From an uncultured Lachnospiraceae bacterium (GTDB lineage Bacteria; Bacillota; Clostridia; Lachnospirales; Lachnospiraceae): a stretch of 19,391 nucleotides of DNA. Shown here in pieces: positions 1-8,091 of the stretch (the stretch's first letter is position 1; each line of letters begins with the position of its first letter). The notes under the pieces were generated by a model that was given only the letters and a program-made list of their open reading frames with translations, was not told where the DNA came from and ran no database searches. The translations under genes were made by a program, and so were the position numbers. The stretch spans positions 1-19,391 of the forward strand of contig CAJUIO010000069.1 of the NCBI GenBank assembly GCA_910586025.1, given 5' to 3'.

Positions 1-46
1 GGCCGGACGGCAGACAGGGCCGGAACGCCAACCTCACAGATAGCAA

Positions 47-478
47 TTATTTCCACTTGAAAATAATCACGCCCGCGATCGCCACGGCCATCCCCGCGAT
101 CTTTCGCATCTCCAGAGGCTGCTTTTCCGTTCCAAACCATCCCAGAAGCTCAATCACATAGGCAACGATCAGCTGGGCGATCACGATCAGCATCACCGCC
201 CTGGCGGGTCCTAACATCTCCATGCTTTTGATTACCGTGTAGGTGATAAACGCCCCGATAGCGCCCCCGAGCAGCATATACTTGGGCTCCACCCTCATAA
301 GGCCCGAAAAAGAGGTTCGGTCGCTGATAAGCCACGCCCCAAGGCAGACGATCAGCGCCGAAAACTGGACAAAGGCGCTCGCCACCCAGATACTGGTTGA
401 CTTGGTCACCTGCGTGTTGAACACTCCCTGTATACTCATCAATGCACCGGAAATCAATGCGATAAAAAAACCAAACAT
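47..478 (-). CDS. DMT-superfamily small membrane protein (DUF606/YdcZ type)
   Basis: A 143-residue, almost wholly hydrophobic protein with about five membrane-spanning stretches, starting directly with a membrane helix (MFGFFIALISGALMSIQGVF) and ending in a short basic tail (FKWK). The opening helix with its GALMSIQGVFNTQ pattern and the short length fit the DUF606/YdcZ branch of the drug/metabolite transporter superfamily. These are four- or five-helix half-size proteins that are often encoded in tandem pairs. The substrate is not known for the family in general. The start is supported by an AAGGAGG ribosome binding site seven bases before the ATG. The 46 bases beyond the stop are too few to show whether a paired second gene follows. 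Family assignment is from sequence pattern; a transport role is inferred. Confidence 0.85.
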   Translation of the reverse strand: MFGFFIALISGALMSIQGVFNTQVTKSTSIWVASAFVQFSALIVCLGAWLISDRTSFSGLMRVEPKYMLLGGAIGAFITYTVIKSMEMLGPARAVMLIVIAQLIVAYVIELLGWFGTEKQPLEMRKIAGMAVAIAGVIIFKWK

Positions 479-616
479 ACGGAAACCTCCTTACTCTGTA
501 AATTAGTAATGCCCCGATAACCGGATCTTATACAAACCGCAATTTCAAATTTCACAGCCGAAATCCGGCTTTTGCGGTGCCCCTGATGATGCAGACCGCC
601 TTCCGCTGTCAAAATG

Positions 617-759
617 TATGGTGAACGACAAAAATTTTTGTTTTTGGCGTTCGCTGCGCCGATTTTTGCTGCGTGCAAACGCAGAATATACCTTGCAAAA
701 ATCGTGCGCATCCCCCGGAGGGGTATAGTGAAGGACAAATTATTTTGTCGTTCACTATA
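617..759. repeat. 143-bp folded inverted-repeat element (MITE-like)
   Basis: A compact element bounded by 17-bp inverted ends (617-633 and 743-759, 16 of 17 matching; core GTGAACGACAAAA). A third, direct copy of the end lies at 724-740 and forms a hairpin with 743-759 (one G-G mismatch, TTAT loop). Inside, 656-669 pairs with 695-709 (one bulged base), enclosing a perfect 6-bp stem with a GCAA tetraloop at 669-684. TA dinucleotides at both outer edges would fit a TA target duplication, but this is not proven. Open frames through it look like by-products of the palindromes. It sits just upstream of the MATE promoter. Most likely a non-autonomous dispersed repeat; a structured RNA is an alternative. 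Confidence 0.7.
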
Positions 760-777
760 ACTTCCGAAAAATATGTT

Positions 778-806
778 TTGCTTTTTCCCACGATATTATG
801 TATAAT
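778..806 (+). promoter_or_regulatory. sigma-70-type promoter for the MATE gene
   Basis: TTGCTT at 778-783 and TATAAT at 801-806 are separated by exactly 17 bases. Transcription would begin near 813, giving a leader of about 70 bases before the ATG at 884. The promoter lies just downstream of the 617-759 repeat, outside its folded part. Confidence 0.75.
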
Positions 807-883
807 CAACGCCAAAGCCCATTGTGGCACCTGACCGAAAATAAGATAAGATTCTCCGCAAAGAGACAGAAAGAGGCCTAAGC

Positions 884-2242
884 ATGGCGACATCACGAAT
901 CAAAAACATGACCGAGGGACGGCCCGCATCCCTGATTTTCACCTTTGCACTGCCCCTGATGGCGGGCAATGTGTTTCAGCAGCTTTATACTGTCATTGAC
1001 ACCATGGTGGTGGGCAAGGCGCTTGGAGTGAACGCGCTGGCCGCCCTTGGGGCAGCCGACTGGCTGAACTGGATGATGCTGGGGATTATCCAGGGCTTCA
1101 CCCAGGGCTTTGCCATTCTCATGGCCCAGAAATTCGGTGCCGGAAAGCACGGGGAGCTTCGTAGGGTAATCGGAAATTCCGCGGTTCTCTCCCTGCTGTC
1201 CGCCCTTATTCTGCTGGGAATCGGCCAGCTCCTTGCCCGCCCCATCCTGGTTCTTTTACAGACACCGGAGGAGATACTGGGAAACGCCTTGCTCTATCTT
1301 CGAATCATGTTCTGGGGGATTCCCATCGTCATGTCCTACAACCTGCTGGCCTGCGTACTGCGCTCCCTCGGGGACGGGCAGACACCGCTTCATGCCATGA
1401 TCGTGGCAGCTCTGACCAATATCGCGCTGGATCTTTTGTTCGTGCTGGTTTTCCATCTCGGAATCGGAGGGGCCGCTGCCGCCACCCTGATCGCCCAGCT
1501 CATTTCCAGCCTCTTCTGCCTGTATCATATCCGCAAAATACAGATACTGGCGTTTGTCCGCTCTGACTTCGCCCTCCGGGACGGCCTTCCCCTGCGTCTT
1601 CTCCTTCTGGGCTTTCCCATGGCCTTTCAGAACGCCATCATTGCCATAGGAGGAATGATCGTGCAGTTTGTGGTTAACGGCTTTGGCGTGCTCTTCATCG
1701 CGGGCTTTACCGCCACCAACAAGCTTTACGGTATACTGGAAATCGCCGCCACCTCCTACGGCTACGCCATGATTACCTATGTGGGACAGAACCTTGGGGC
1801 AAGCAAAACGGACCGCATCCGGAAGGGGATGCGATCCGCCGTCTTCATTGCCCTTGCGACCTCTGTCCTGATCGCCGTCTTCATGCTCCTTGCAGGACGC
1901 ATGATTCTTGGCTGCTTTATCTCCGGAACGCCGGAGGAATTCGAGCAGACTCTCAAAATCGCCTATTTCTATCTGGTGATCATGAGCCTGTTCCTTCCCG
2001 TGCTGTACATCCTGCACGTGACCCGCTCCGCCATTCAGGGCATGGGCAATACCGTCCTTCCCATGGTATCCGGCGTTGCGGAGTTCGTCATGCGGGCCGC
2101 TACCGCCATCCTCCTGCCCCTTGCGGCGGGTGAGACAGGCATCTTCTTTGCGGAGATCATGGCCTGGGCAGGGGCGACGGTGATTCTGGTGATCAGTTAT
2201 TTCGTGGTGGTGAAAAAAACAGAGAGAACGCTGGCCGGATAA
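884..2242 (+). CDS. MATE-family multidrug/sodium antiporter
   Basis: A 452-residue polytopic membrane protein with the usual MATE length (about 450) and twelve predicted helices arranged as two six-helix halves. Typical features are the short polar N-terminus followed by a first helix (LIFTFALPLMAGNVFQQLY), the VIDTMVVGKALGVNALAALG stretch at the end of helix 1 and in helix 2, and the second-half signature around IAGFTATNKLYGILE. MATE proteins export cationic drugs or metabolites in exchange for Na+ or H+. The ATG follows a GAAAGAGG ribosome binding site. It has its own promoter at 778-806 and appears monocistronic. Its TAA (2240-2242) is immediately followed by the reverse-strand stop of the convergent gene, so there is no room for a private terminator. 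The substrate cannot be predicted. Confidence 0.93.
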   Translation: MATSRIKNMTEGRPASLIFTFALPLMAGNVFQQLYTVIDTMVVGKALGVNALAALGAADWLNWMMLGIIQGFTQGFAILMAQKFGAGKHGELRRVIGNSAVLSLLSALILLGIGQLLARPILVLLQTPEEILGNALLYLRIMFWGIPIVMSYNLLACVLRSLGDGQTPLHAMIVAALTNIALDLLFVLVFHLGIGGAAAATLIAQLISSLFCLYHIRKIQILAFVRSDFALRDGLPLRLLLLGFPMAFQNAIIAIGGMIVQFVVNGFGVLFIAGFTATNKLYGILEIAATSYGYAMITYVGQNLGASKTDRIRKGMRSAVFIALATSVLIAVFMLLAGRMILGCFISGTPEEFEQTLKIAYFYLVIMSLFLPVLYILHVTRSAIQGMGNTVLPMVSGVAEFVMRAATAILLPLAAGETGIFFAEIMAWAGATVILVISYFVVVKKTERTLAG

Positions 2243-4363
2243 TCACTCCTCACTCGATTCCACCCTCCACTCCCCCTTGCTCACCAGCGCAAAGGGATTG
2301 TGCAGCGTCTCATATTCCCAGTCGTGCCGCCCCAGGTACTCACTGCTGTCAGAGACAGGCTCCTGCGTCACCGTGATCTCCTGATCCACGCTGGCGGCAA
2401 GATAGCGCACGGCCTCAAGCAGACCGGAGTCCTCCCGGCTCACCTCCGTGCCGATGAATTCTGCCAGCAGTCCCTCCCGCATCCTGTAAAAGGCGGCGCA
2501 GTCGATCATCTGCTTCTCCTCCATTCCCGGCATCCAGCCGCAGCAGCGAAAGAACCAGCCATACAGTCCCTCCCCGTTCTCCAGCCGGTAGCGGTAGAAT
2601 TGAAGCTCCATACACTCCTCCCCCAGATACGCCTCGGCGCTGCGGCGGATCTTCTCCTTCACATCCTCAAAATCCTCCCCGAACAGATCGCCCTCCTCGT
2701 TCTTCGATACCGAATAGAAAATGCAGGAAGAGAAAATTGCGGGCTCTGCGTCCGCAAGAAGCCAGGTTTCGCTCTCCTCCTGCGATCCGGTAAGCACCGA
2801 CAGACCCTTTTCCCCGGCTGTCTCCGCCCCGTAATAGACATAGAGCCATCCCGCCTCATTCTTCTTCCCAAAAGAAGCAGCCGATTCCCTCCCCCCTGGG
2901 GTGAGCGCCTCAACAATTCCGAAATCTCTCTCGTCAAGAGCCCTCAGCAGATAATATGTCCGGCTCGGGTTCTCCTCCCCGTCTGATTCGTCGTAAAGCT
3001 TAATGTAATCCGTCTCGTCCGTTCCCGGAACCTCCCTGGACGAATACAATCCCTGAAAGCCCTCCACATCCTCAAAAGCCGCAGGGCCGCAGAGGTATTC
3101 CTCCACATTCTCCATCTGCTTTGCAGAAAGCTTGTGAACTCCCCTCTGGCGGTACTTCTGGGCCGTTTCCCCCGCCAGATAATAGCAGTTTTCCGTCCTT
3201 CCCTCCTGACAGAAATAGGTGCTTGCGTTCTGGGCAATGCCAAACACATATCCCGCCGTATCCTCCGCCGATTCCATGGAAGCTCCTCCCTCATTAGCGC
3301 AGTTTCGGATGCTTCCCGTATTGTAGCCGCTGATTCCCGCAGCCACCCTCTCCTCGTTTTCATAATACCGCAGCCTGGTCACCCTGGCATGCTCCGCAAG
3401 AAGCAGGATATCTCCCGTATTTTCACATTCCGCAATGGTTCCGGAGTTGGCTCCGGCAATCCCTCCCGCCACTCTTGCGCAGGAGACAGCTCCCTCATTC
3501 CGGCAGCTCTCCACCAGGCCGCTGTTCTTTCCCACCACGCCGCCCGCACAGGATTCCATCTCGATATCGTCAGGATATCCCGATGAATCCCGCCATATTT
3601 TGAGCCCGTCCGCATAAAGCACGGTATCGCCGAAGCTGACACAGTCCCGGATTACACCCCCATGGTAGTTGACGGCTGCAATGCCTCCCGCACGCCACAG
3701 CGGGCAGTCAATATCCAGCGCCTCCTGTGTTCGAAGAATGCACCGGCCGCCTTCCAGCGTTCCCCGGAAAACACAGTCCGAAATAGTTCCATAATTGTGT
3801 CCGGCGATTCCCGCCGCTTCCCCGTCTCCCAAAATATCCGCCTCCACCGTGCAGTTCTCTATGGTTCCGTAATTGACACCGCAAAGTCCGGCTGCCGTAT
3901 TCACCCCTGATGCCTCTGCATCCTCCCGCATATCCTGATTTCGGTCCTCATAGGATGCTGCAAAAAAGGATGAGAAAATTTCCAGATTTTTGATGCATCC
4001 GCTCTGCGTAATAACGCCAAAAACAGGATGCCTCTTTGACGTATAGCCCGCAATCCTGTATCCGCCTCCGTCAAAGCATCCTCCATACTCCGGTATCATA
4101 CAGACGGAGTTTGGCTGCAAAGCTCCCCTCCCGTCCCCCGCATCCGCAGCGCCGTCCATGTAAATATCGCTTATCAGTCTGGCGTTGATCTGCGTCTCAC
4201 CTTTTCCTGCCGCATTCACAAACCACATAAAATCCTTCCGGGATGACAGAAGATAGAAGCCCTCCTCGTCCCGGGAGGGCTCGGATTCCCTGTACCCTGC
4301 AAAAAGCAGAATAAGCAGAAAGGACAGCAGCGCCGCTGTCCTTTGCATTCTCTCCCTTATCAT
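2243..4363 (-). CDS. secreted GLUG-repeat surface protein
   Basis: A 706-residue protein with an N-terminal hydrophobic segment (about residues 8-23). About six GLUG-type repeats follow between residues 157 and 362, for example GLCGVNYGTIENC, GIAGHNYGTISDC, GIAGANSGTIAEC and GISGYNTGSIRNC. Such repeats usually build an extracellular beta-helix found in adhesins and cell-surface proteins. The remaining half (about 400-706) is a charged domain I do not recognise. The signal segment ends FAGY at residues 21-24, where a lipobox would have Cys instead of Tyr (TAC versus TGC), so lipid anchoring may have been lost. Its ATG overlaps the TGA of the upstream binding-protein gene by ATGA, implying translational coupling and a shared job at the cell surface. 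The stop touches the stop of the MATE gene. Function beyond surface exposure is unknown. Confidence 0.75.
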   Translation of the reverse strand: MIRERMQRTAALLSFLLILLFAGYRESEPSRDEEGFYLLSSRKDFMWFVNAAGKGETQINARLISDIYMDGAADAGDGRGALQPNSVCMIPEYGGCFDGGGYRIAGYTSKRHPVFGVITQSGCIKNLEIFSSFFAASYEDRNQDMREDAEASGVNTAAGLCGVNYGTIENCTVEADILGDGEAAGIAGHNYGTISDCVFRGTLEGGRCILRTQEALDIDCPLWRAGGIAAVNYHGGVIRDCVSFGDTVLYADGLKIWRDSSGYPDDIEMESCAGGVVGKNSGLVESCRNEGAVSCARVAGGIAGANSGTIAECENTGDILLLAEHARVTRLRYYENEERVAAGISGYNTGSIRNCANEGGASMESAEDTAGYVFGIAQNASTYFCQEGRTENCYYLAGETAQKYRQRGVHKLSAKQMENVEEYLCGPAAFEDVEGFQGLYSSREVPGTDETDYIKLYDESDGEENPSRTYYLLRALDERDFGIVEALTPGGRESAASFGKKNEAGWLYVYYGAETAGEKGLSVLTGSQEESETWLLADAEPAIFSSCIFYSVSKNEEGDLFGEDFEDVKEKIRRSAEAYLGEECMELQFYRYRLENGEGLYGWFFRCCGWMPGMEEKQMIDCAAFYRMREGLLAEFIGTEVSREDSGLLEAVRYLAASVDQEITVTQEPVSDSSEYLGRHDWEYETLHNPFALVSKGEWRVESSEE

Positions 4364-5898
4364 TCCGCCTCTTCCTCCTCCATGGCCTCCTGACGGTAGA
4401 AGTCCTCGTCCAGATATTCCTCTTCCTCGTTCTCCTCCACGGGGTCCTGAATATATTCCTCCTCAAAGGGCTGGCCCGTAACCTGCTGCATGATCTGCTC
4501 AGAGAGCTCCTTCAGCATTGTGTTGGCATCCGCCCCGTTCCAGACCTGTGAGAAGGCGGCTTCCAAAAGCACCCAGAAATTACTGGTTTCCAGCATCTTG
4601 GGCATGGAGATGGACCGCTCGTATTCCTTCGCAAACTCGCCCAGCGCCTCATAACCGTAATTTATATTCCGGGCCGCAGACACCTTGCCCGATCTTGCAT
4701 AAAGAATGTCATTGTATTGGGAGGTGAGAAAAACGGCAAAATCGTTTGCCTCCTTCTGAAACTCAGAATACCCGTTCACCGCAACACAGCTTGTCATGGA
4801 AAGGGATCTGGACTTCTTGTCCCCGTCAATGTCAGGTGTCATCGCAATCCCGTAATCATAGGCAAAAAGCCCGTCCTCCCTGGCCTGTTCGAGCCTTGCC
4901 ACCACGTCCGTGGTAGCCATGGTGAACACCAGCTTCCCGCTGATAAACTCGTCAATCACCTTCTCATATTCCACAGCGCCGGTATCAATGGAAAAGAACT
5001 GGTTCAGGGCCGCATAGGCGCGCATATTGCTGATTGCGTTTTCATTGTAGATATCTATCCGGGACGTGTCCCATCCGGCTTCTCCGCCCATGTCAATGGC
5101 GTCTCCCACAAAGAAATAATTGTAAAAGATATCCGTCACATCCCAGAGAAACACGGCCTCCACCTGCTCCGGTGCATCATAGCTGTCCGCAAACTCCCGG
5201 ATCTCCTCAATGGTGGAGGGGAGGAGCTGTGCCATTCGCTCCTCAATCTCCCTGCGTCTTTCCTCGCTCTCCTCCTGCGGATTCTCCTGATCCCCGGCAG
5301 CCTCTATCTCCCCGGCCGGCCCGTTCTCCTCAAGCTCCTGCTCTGCCTCCTGGGCCGCAAGCATGTCAGCCTCTGCCGTAAGCTGGGCTCTCGCCATGTC
5401 CTCCAGATATGTCTTGTTGTACAGCAGGGAGCTTGTCTCAAAGTAAAAGGGATACCCGATCACCTTGTCCTTGTAGGAAACCGCCTGCAGTCCGGTATTC
5501 CTGTAGGTTTCCTCCAAAGAGACGCCCTCCGGTGCCTCCACCTCGCAGGCAAGCCCCGCAAGATATGACTTTTCCAGGGAATCATGACCCAGAATATACA
5601 GATCCGGCACTTCCCCGTGAAGCGACGCTTCATTGATCATTTCCAGATACTCCGGCCCCTTCTCAAGCACCGGCATGATCCTCACGTCATGACTCTCGCT
5701 GTAGGTCACCGCCGCACTGCTGATATACGAGGTGAGCGCCTCGTCCGTGTACCACAGATAGAGGGTCTCCTTTTCCCTTGTAAAAACAGGCTCCTCCCGC
5801 TCCGTCACAATATTGATTCCCGCTTTTGCTATTCCAAATGCAAGGGCCGCCACAAGCGCAACGGCCCCTGCCGCCATCAGTCGTTTTTTCAGACTCAT
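4360..5898 (-). CDS. membrane-anchored extracellular solute-binding protein (family 1-like), orphan
   Basis: About 512 residues if translation starts at MSLKKR (ATG at 5896-5898), preferred because GGAG lies at suitable distance; an in-frame ATG at 5908-5910 lacks a ribosome binding site. A single hydrophobic helix follows the basic N-terminus and no lipobox is present, so it is probably anchored by that helix. The body has solute-binding features: a beta-strand opening (TLYLWYTD), VPDLYILG, YKDKVIGYPFYFETSSLLYNKTYL, then FISGKLVFTMATTDVVARL. A Glu/Gln-rich, coil-like insertion of about 60 residues interrupts the fold before PSTIEEIREFAD, and the last 35 residues are extremely acidic. No ABC permease or ATPase is nearby; the next gene, overlapping by four bases, is a GLUG surface protein. 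It follows argD by 16 bases and probably rides on that transcript. The ligand is unknown; sugar or oligosaccharide is a family-based guess. Confidence 0.8.
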   Translation of the reverse strand: MSLKKRLMAAGAVALVAALAFGIAKAGINIVTEREEPVFTREKETLYLWYTDEALTSYISSAAVTYSESHDVRIMPVLEKGPEYLEMINEASLHGEVPDLYILGHDSLEKSYLAGLACEVEAPEGVSLEETYRNTGLQAVSYKDKVIGYPFYFETSSLLYNKTYLEDMARAQLTAEADMLAAQEAEQELEENGPAGEIEAAGDQENPQEESEERRREIEERMAQLLPSTIEEIREFADSYDAPEQVEAVFLWDVTDIFYNYFFVGDAIDMGGEAGWDTSRIDIYNENAISNMRAYAALNQFFSIDTGAVEYEKVIDEFISGKLVFTMATTDVVARLEQAREDGLFAYDYGIAMTPDIDGDKKSRSLSMTSCVAVNGYSEFQKEANDFAVFLTSQYNDILYARSGKVSAARNINYGYEALGEFAKEYERSISMPKMLETSNFWVLLEAAFSQVWNGADANTMLKELSEQIMQQVTGQPFEEEYIQDPVEENEEEEYLDEDFYRQEAMEEEEAE

Positions 5899-5914
5899 TC
5901 CATTCTCCATCTAT

Positions 5915-7105
5915 CTACAGACAGGATTCCAGAATCTCCACCATTTCGTCCACGTTCTCCCTGGAAATAACAAGAGGCGGCACGAACCGGATGATATTGG
6001 CTCCCGCATTAATCAGTATCAGTCCCCCGTCAAGGGCTTTTGCAATCACCTCGCCCACCGGCCTGTCAAATACAAGCCCCTGCAAAAGGCCCACGCCCCG
6101 CCTTTCCACAATAAACTCATATTTCCGTGCCAGCTCGTCCAGCTTTTCTTCCAGATAAGCGCCCACCTGATTCACATTTTCCAGAATATGATTCTCCTCA
6201 AACAAATCAAGCACCACGCCAACCGCCGCGCCTGCCAGAGGGTTTCCGCCGTAGGTGGTTCCGTGATCCCCGCTTACAAGAGAATGACTCCCCACATGCT
6301 CCGTCATGAGAAAAGCCCCCACCGGAACGCCGCAGCCAAGAGCCTTGGCCGTCGTCATGATATCCGGCTTCACGCCGTATTTCTGCCAGGCATACATGAA
6401 GCCGCTCCTTCCCATGCCGCACTGAATCTCGTCCAGGATCAGGAGAATGTCTCTCTCGTCGCAAAGAGCCCTCACCCTCTTAAGGAACTCCTCCTGCGCC
6501 GGATAAATTCCCCCCTCTCCCTGCACGGTCTCAAACAAAATGGCACAGGTCTTGTACGTCACCTGCCGCATCACACTGTCAAAATCATTCATTTCGGCAA
6601 ACCGGATATTTCCGATCCCGGGCTCAAAGGCTTCCCTGTACTTGGGATTTCCCGTAACGGACAGCGCTCCCATCGTTCTTCCGTGGAAGGAATGCTCCAT
6701 GGCGATGATCTCATGATCCGTGGTGCCATCCTTCAGATAAGCGTATTTCCTCGCCGCCTTGATGGCACCCTCCACGGCCTCAGCACCGCTGTTGGTAAAG
6801 AACACACGGTCCATTCCGGATGCCTTTTTCAGCTTCCCCGCCGCCTCAATGGCCGGCACATTATAATAATAGTTGGAGGTGTGGATCAGCTTGTCGATCT
6901 GGGCCTTTAAGGCATCATTGTATCTCTTATTATTATACCCAAGGGCAAACACCGCAATACCGGCACAGAAATCCAGATATTTTTTACCCTCGATATCATA
7001 CAGATAAACGCCGTCTCCCCTGTCCAAAACCACCTGATAGCGGTTGTAGGTGTGAAGCAGGGCCTTTTCCGCCTCCTCAATATACTGCTGCATATCCATA
7101 ATCAT
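5915..7105 (-). CDS. argD: acetylornithine aminotransferase
   Basis: A 396-residue class III PLP aminotransferase that converts N-acetylglutamate 5-semialdehyde and glutamate to N-acetylornithine and 2-oxoglutarate in arginine biosynthesis. Visible hallmarks are the PLP-phosphate loop NSGAEAVEGAIK (about 105-116), the FHGRTMGALSVTG segment (140-152), the cofactor aspartate in LLILDEIQCGMGRSG (Asp225) and the Schiff-base lysine in TTAKALGCGVPVG (Lys254). Length matches ArgD. The ATG at 7103-7105 has a GGGAGGGGG ribosome binding site five bases upstream. It follows argB by 13 bases, which separates it from closely related ornithine or GABA aminotransferases by context. Downstream, the solute-binding gene begins 16 bases after the stop with no terminator between. 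Confidence 0.95.
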   Translation of the reverse strand: MIMDMQQYIEEAEKALLHTYNRYQVVLDRGDGVYLYDIEGKKYLDFCAGIAVFALGYNNKRYNDALKAQIDKLIHTSNYYYNVPAIEAAGKLKKASGMDRVFFTNSGAEAVEGAIKAARKYAYLKDGTTDHEIIAMEHSFHGRTMGALSVTGNPKYREAFEPGIGNIRFAEMNDFDSVMRQVTYKTCAILFETVQGEGGIYPAQEEFLKRVRALCDERDILLILDEIQCGMGRSGFMYAWQKYGVKPDIMTTAKALGCGVPVGAFLMTEHVGSHSLVSGDHGTTYGGNPLAGAAVGVVLDLFEENHILENVNQVGAYLEEKLDELARKYEFIVERRGVGLLQGLVFDRPVGEVIAKALDGGLILINAGANIIRFVPPLVISRENVDEMVEILESCL

Positions 7106-7118
7106 TTCCCCCTCCCTC

Positions 7119-8021
7119 TCAGTTGTTTTCCTCTAAAAGCTGTCTGTCCTCATCCCGCAGGATCATGGTTCCCACGCCCTCGTTGGTAAAGATCTCAAGG
7201 AGCAGGCAGTGGAGAATCCGTCCGTCCAGAATATGAACCTTGTTCACGCCGTTCTTCACCGCAGAGGTACAGTTTTCCAGCTTGGGAAGCATGCCTCCGC
7301 CGATAAAGCCGTCGCTGATCAGCGCCTCCGCATCGGAAACCGTGATCCTGGGAATAAAGGATGACTTGTCGTTGATATCCTTGTAGAGCCCCTCGATATC
7401 CGTGAGGAACACCAGCTTGTCCGCTCCCACCGCCCTGGCGATGGCACAGGCCGCATCATCCGCATTGATATTGTAGGTGGCAAAATTATCATCCAGCCCT
7501 ATAGGAGCCACGATGGGGAGGAAATCCTTTTCCAGAAGATCGTAGAGAATCTTGGGATCCACCCTCCTGATATCCCCCACAAAGCCGATGTCTTTGCCGT
7601 CCACGTATTTCCGGTCCACCCGAAGCAGGCCGCCGTCCTTGCCGCTGACCCCGACAGCCTTCACGCCAAGCTCCTGCACCATGGTCACCAGCTGCTTGTT
7701 GATCCTTCCAAGAACCATCTCCGCAATCTCCATGGTCTCGTCGTCCGTTACCCGAAGGCCGTTCACAAACTGCGCCTCCTTGCCGACCTTTCCCACCCAG
7801 CGGCTGATCTCCTTTCCGCCGCCGTGCACGATAATGGGCTTAAAGCCCACCAGCTTAAGAAGGGTCACGTCCTTGATCACGTTCTTTTGCAGCTCCTCGT
7901 TGCTCATGGCGCTGCCGCCGTATTTCACCACAATAATCTTTCGGTTGAATTTCTGTATGTAGGGAAGCGCCTCGATAAGCACCTCCGCCTTTTTCAGTAC
8001 CTGCTCCATATCCTTATCCAT
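7119..8021 (-). CDS. argB: acetylglutamate kinase
   Basis: Catalyses ATP-dependent phosphorylation of N-acetylglutamate, the second step of the acetyl cycle. The preferred start is the ATG at 8019-8021 (MDKDMEQ), giving 300 residues, the usual size. The open frame extends further upstream into argJ, but that extension has no family resemblance. Key motifs are VVKYGGSAM (phosphate-binding Lys near residue 33), IVHGGGKEIS (about 64-73), and the later NINADDAACAIARAVGADKLVFLTD region typical of the amino-acid kinase fold. The N-terminal helix before the core (KAEVLIEALPYIQKF) is the type found in arginine-inhibited kinases, so feedback inhibition by arginine is a reasonable inference. An AGAGGAG ribosome binding site lies a little far (about 12 bases) from the ATG. 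It lies between argJ (70-base gap) and argD. Confidence 0.95.
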   Translation of the reverse strand: MDKDMEQVLKKAEVLIEALPYIQKFNRKIIVVKYGGSAMSNEELQKNVIKDVTLLKLVGFKPIIVHGGGKEISRWVGKVGKEAQFVNGLRVTDDETMEIAEMVLGRINKQLVTMVQELGVKAVGVSGKDGGLLRVDRKYVDGKDIGFVGDIRRVDPKILYDLLEKDFLPIVAPIGLDDNFATYNINADDAACAIARAVGADKLVFLTDIEGLYKDINDKSSFIPRITVSDAEALISDGFIGGGMLPKLENCTSAVKNGVNKVHILDGRILHCLLLEIFTNEGVGTMILRDEDRQLLEENN

Positions 8022-8091
8022 GATTATACTTTTCTCCTCTTTTCCCGGCCTTGGGGTTTCGGTCAGTTCTCCTGCCGTCTTCCGGTATCCC

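Noticed and set aside
1..46. Possible second DUF606 gene at the left edge
   Set aside because: Only 46 bases are available after the stop, with no start codon behind a ribosome binding site; nothing can be supported.
454..896. Two minus-strand open frames of about 95 codons between the DMT and MATE genes
   Set aside because: They run through the folded repeat at 617-759; no ribosome binding site or family pattern supports them, and similar spurious frames are expected wherever such a repeat occurs.
5813..6910. A 365-codon open frame on the plus strand, antisense to argD and the binding protein
   Set aside because: It lies opposite two well-supported genes, has low-complexity His/Pro/Arg-rich composition and no family resemblance; it is a by-product of GC-rich codon use on the other strand.
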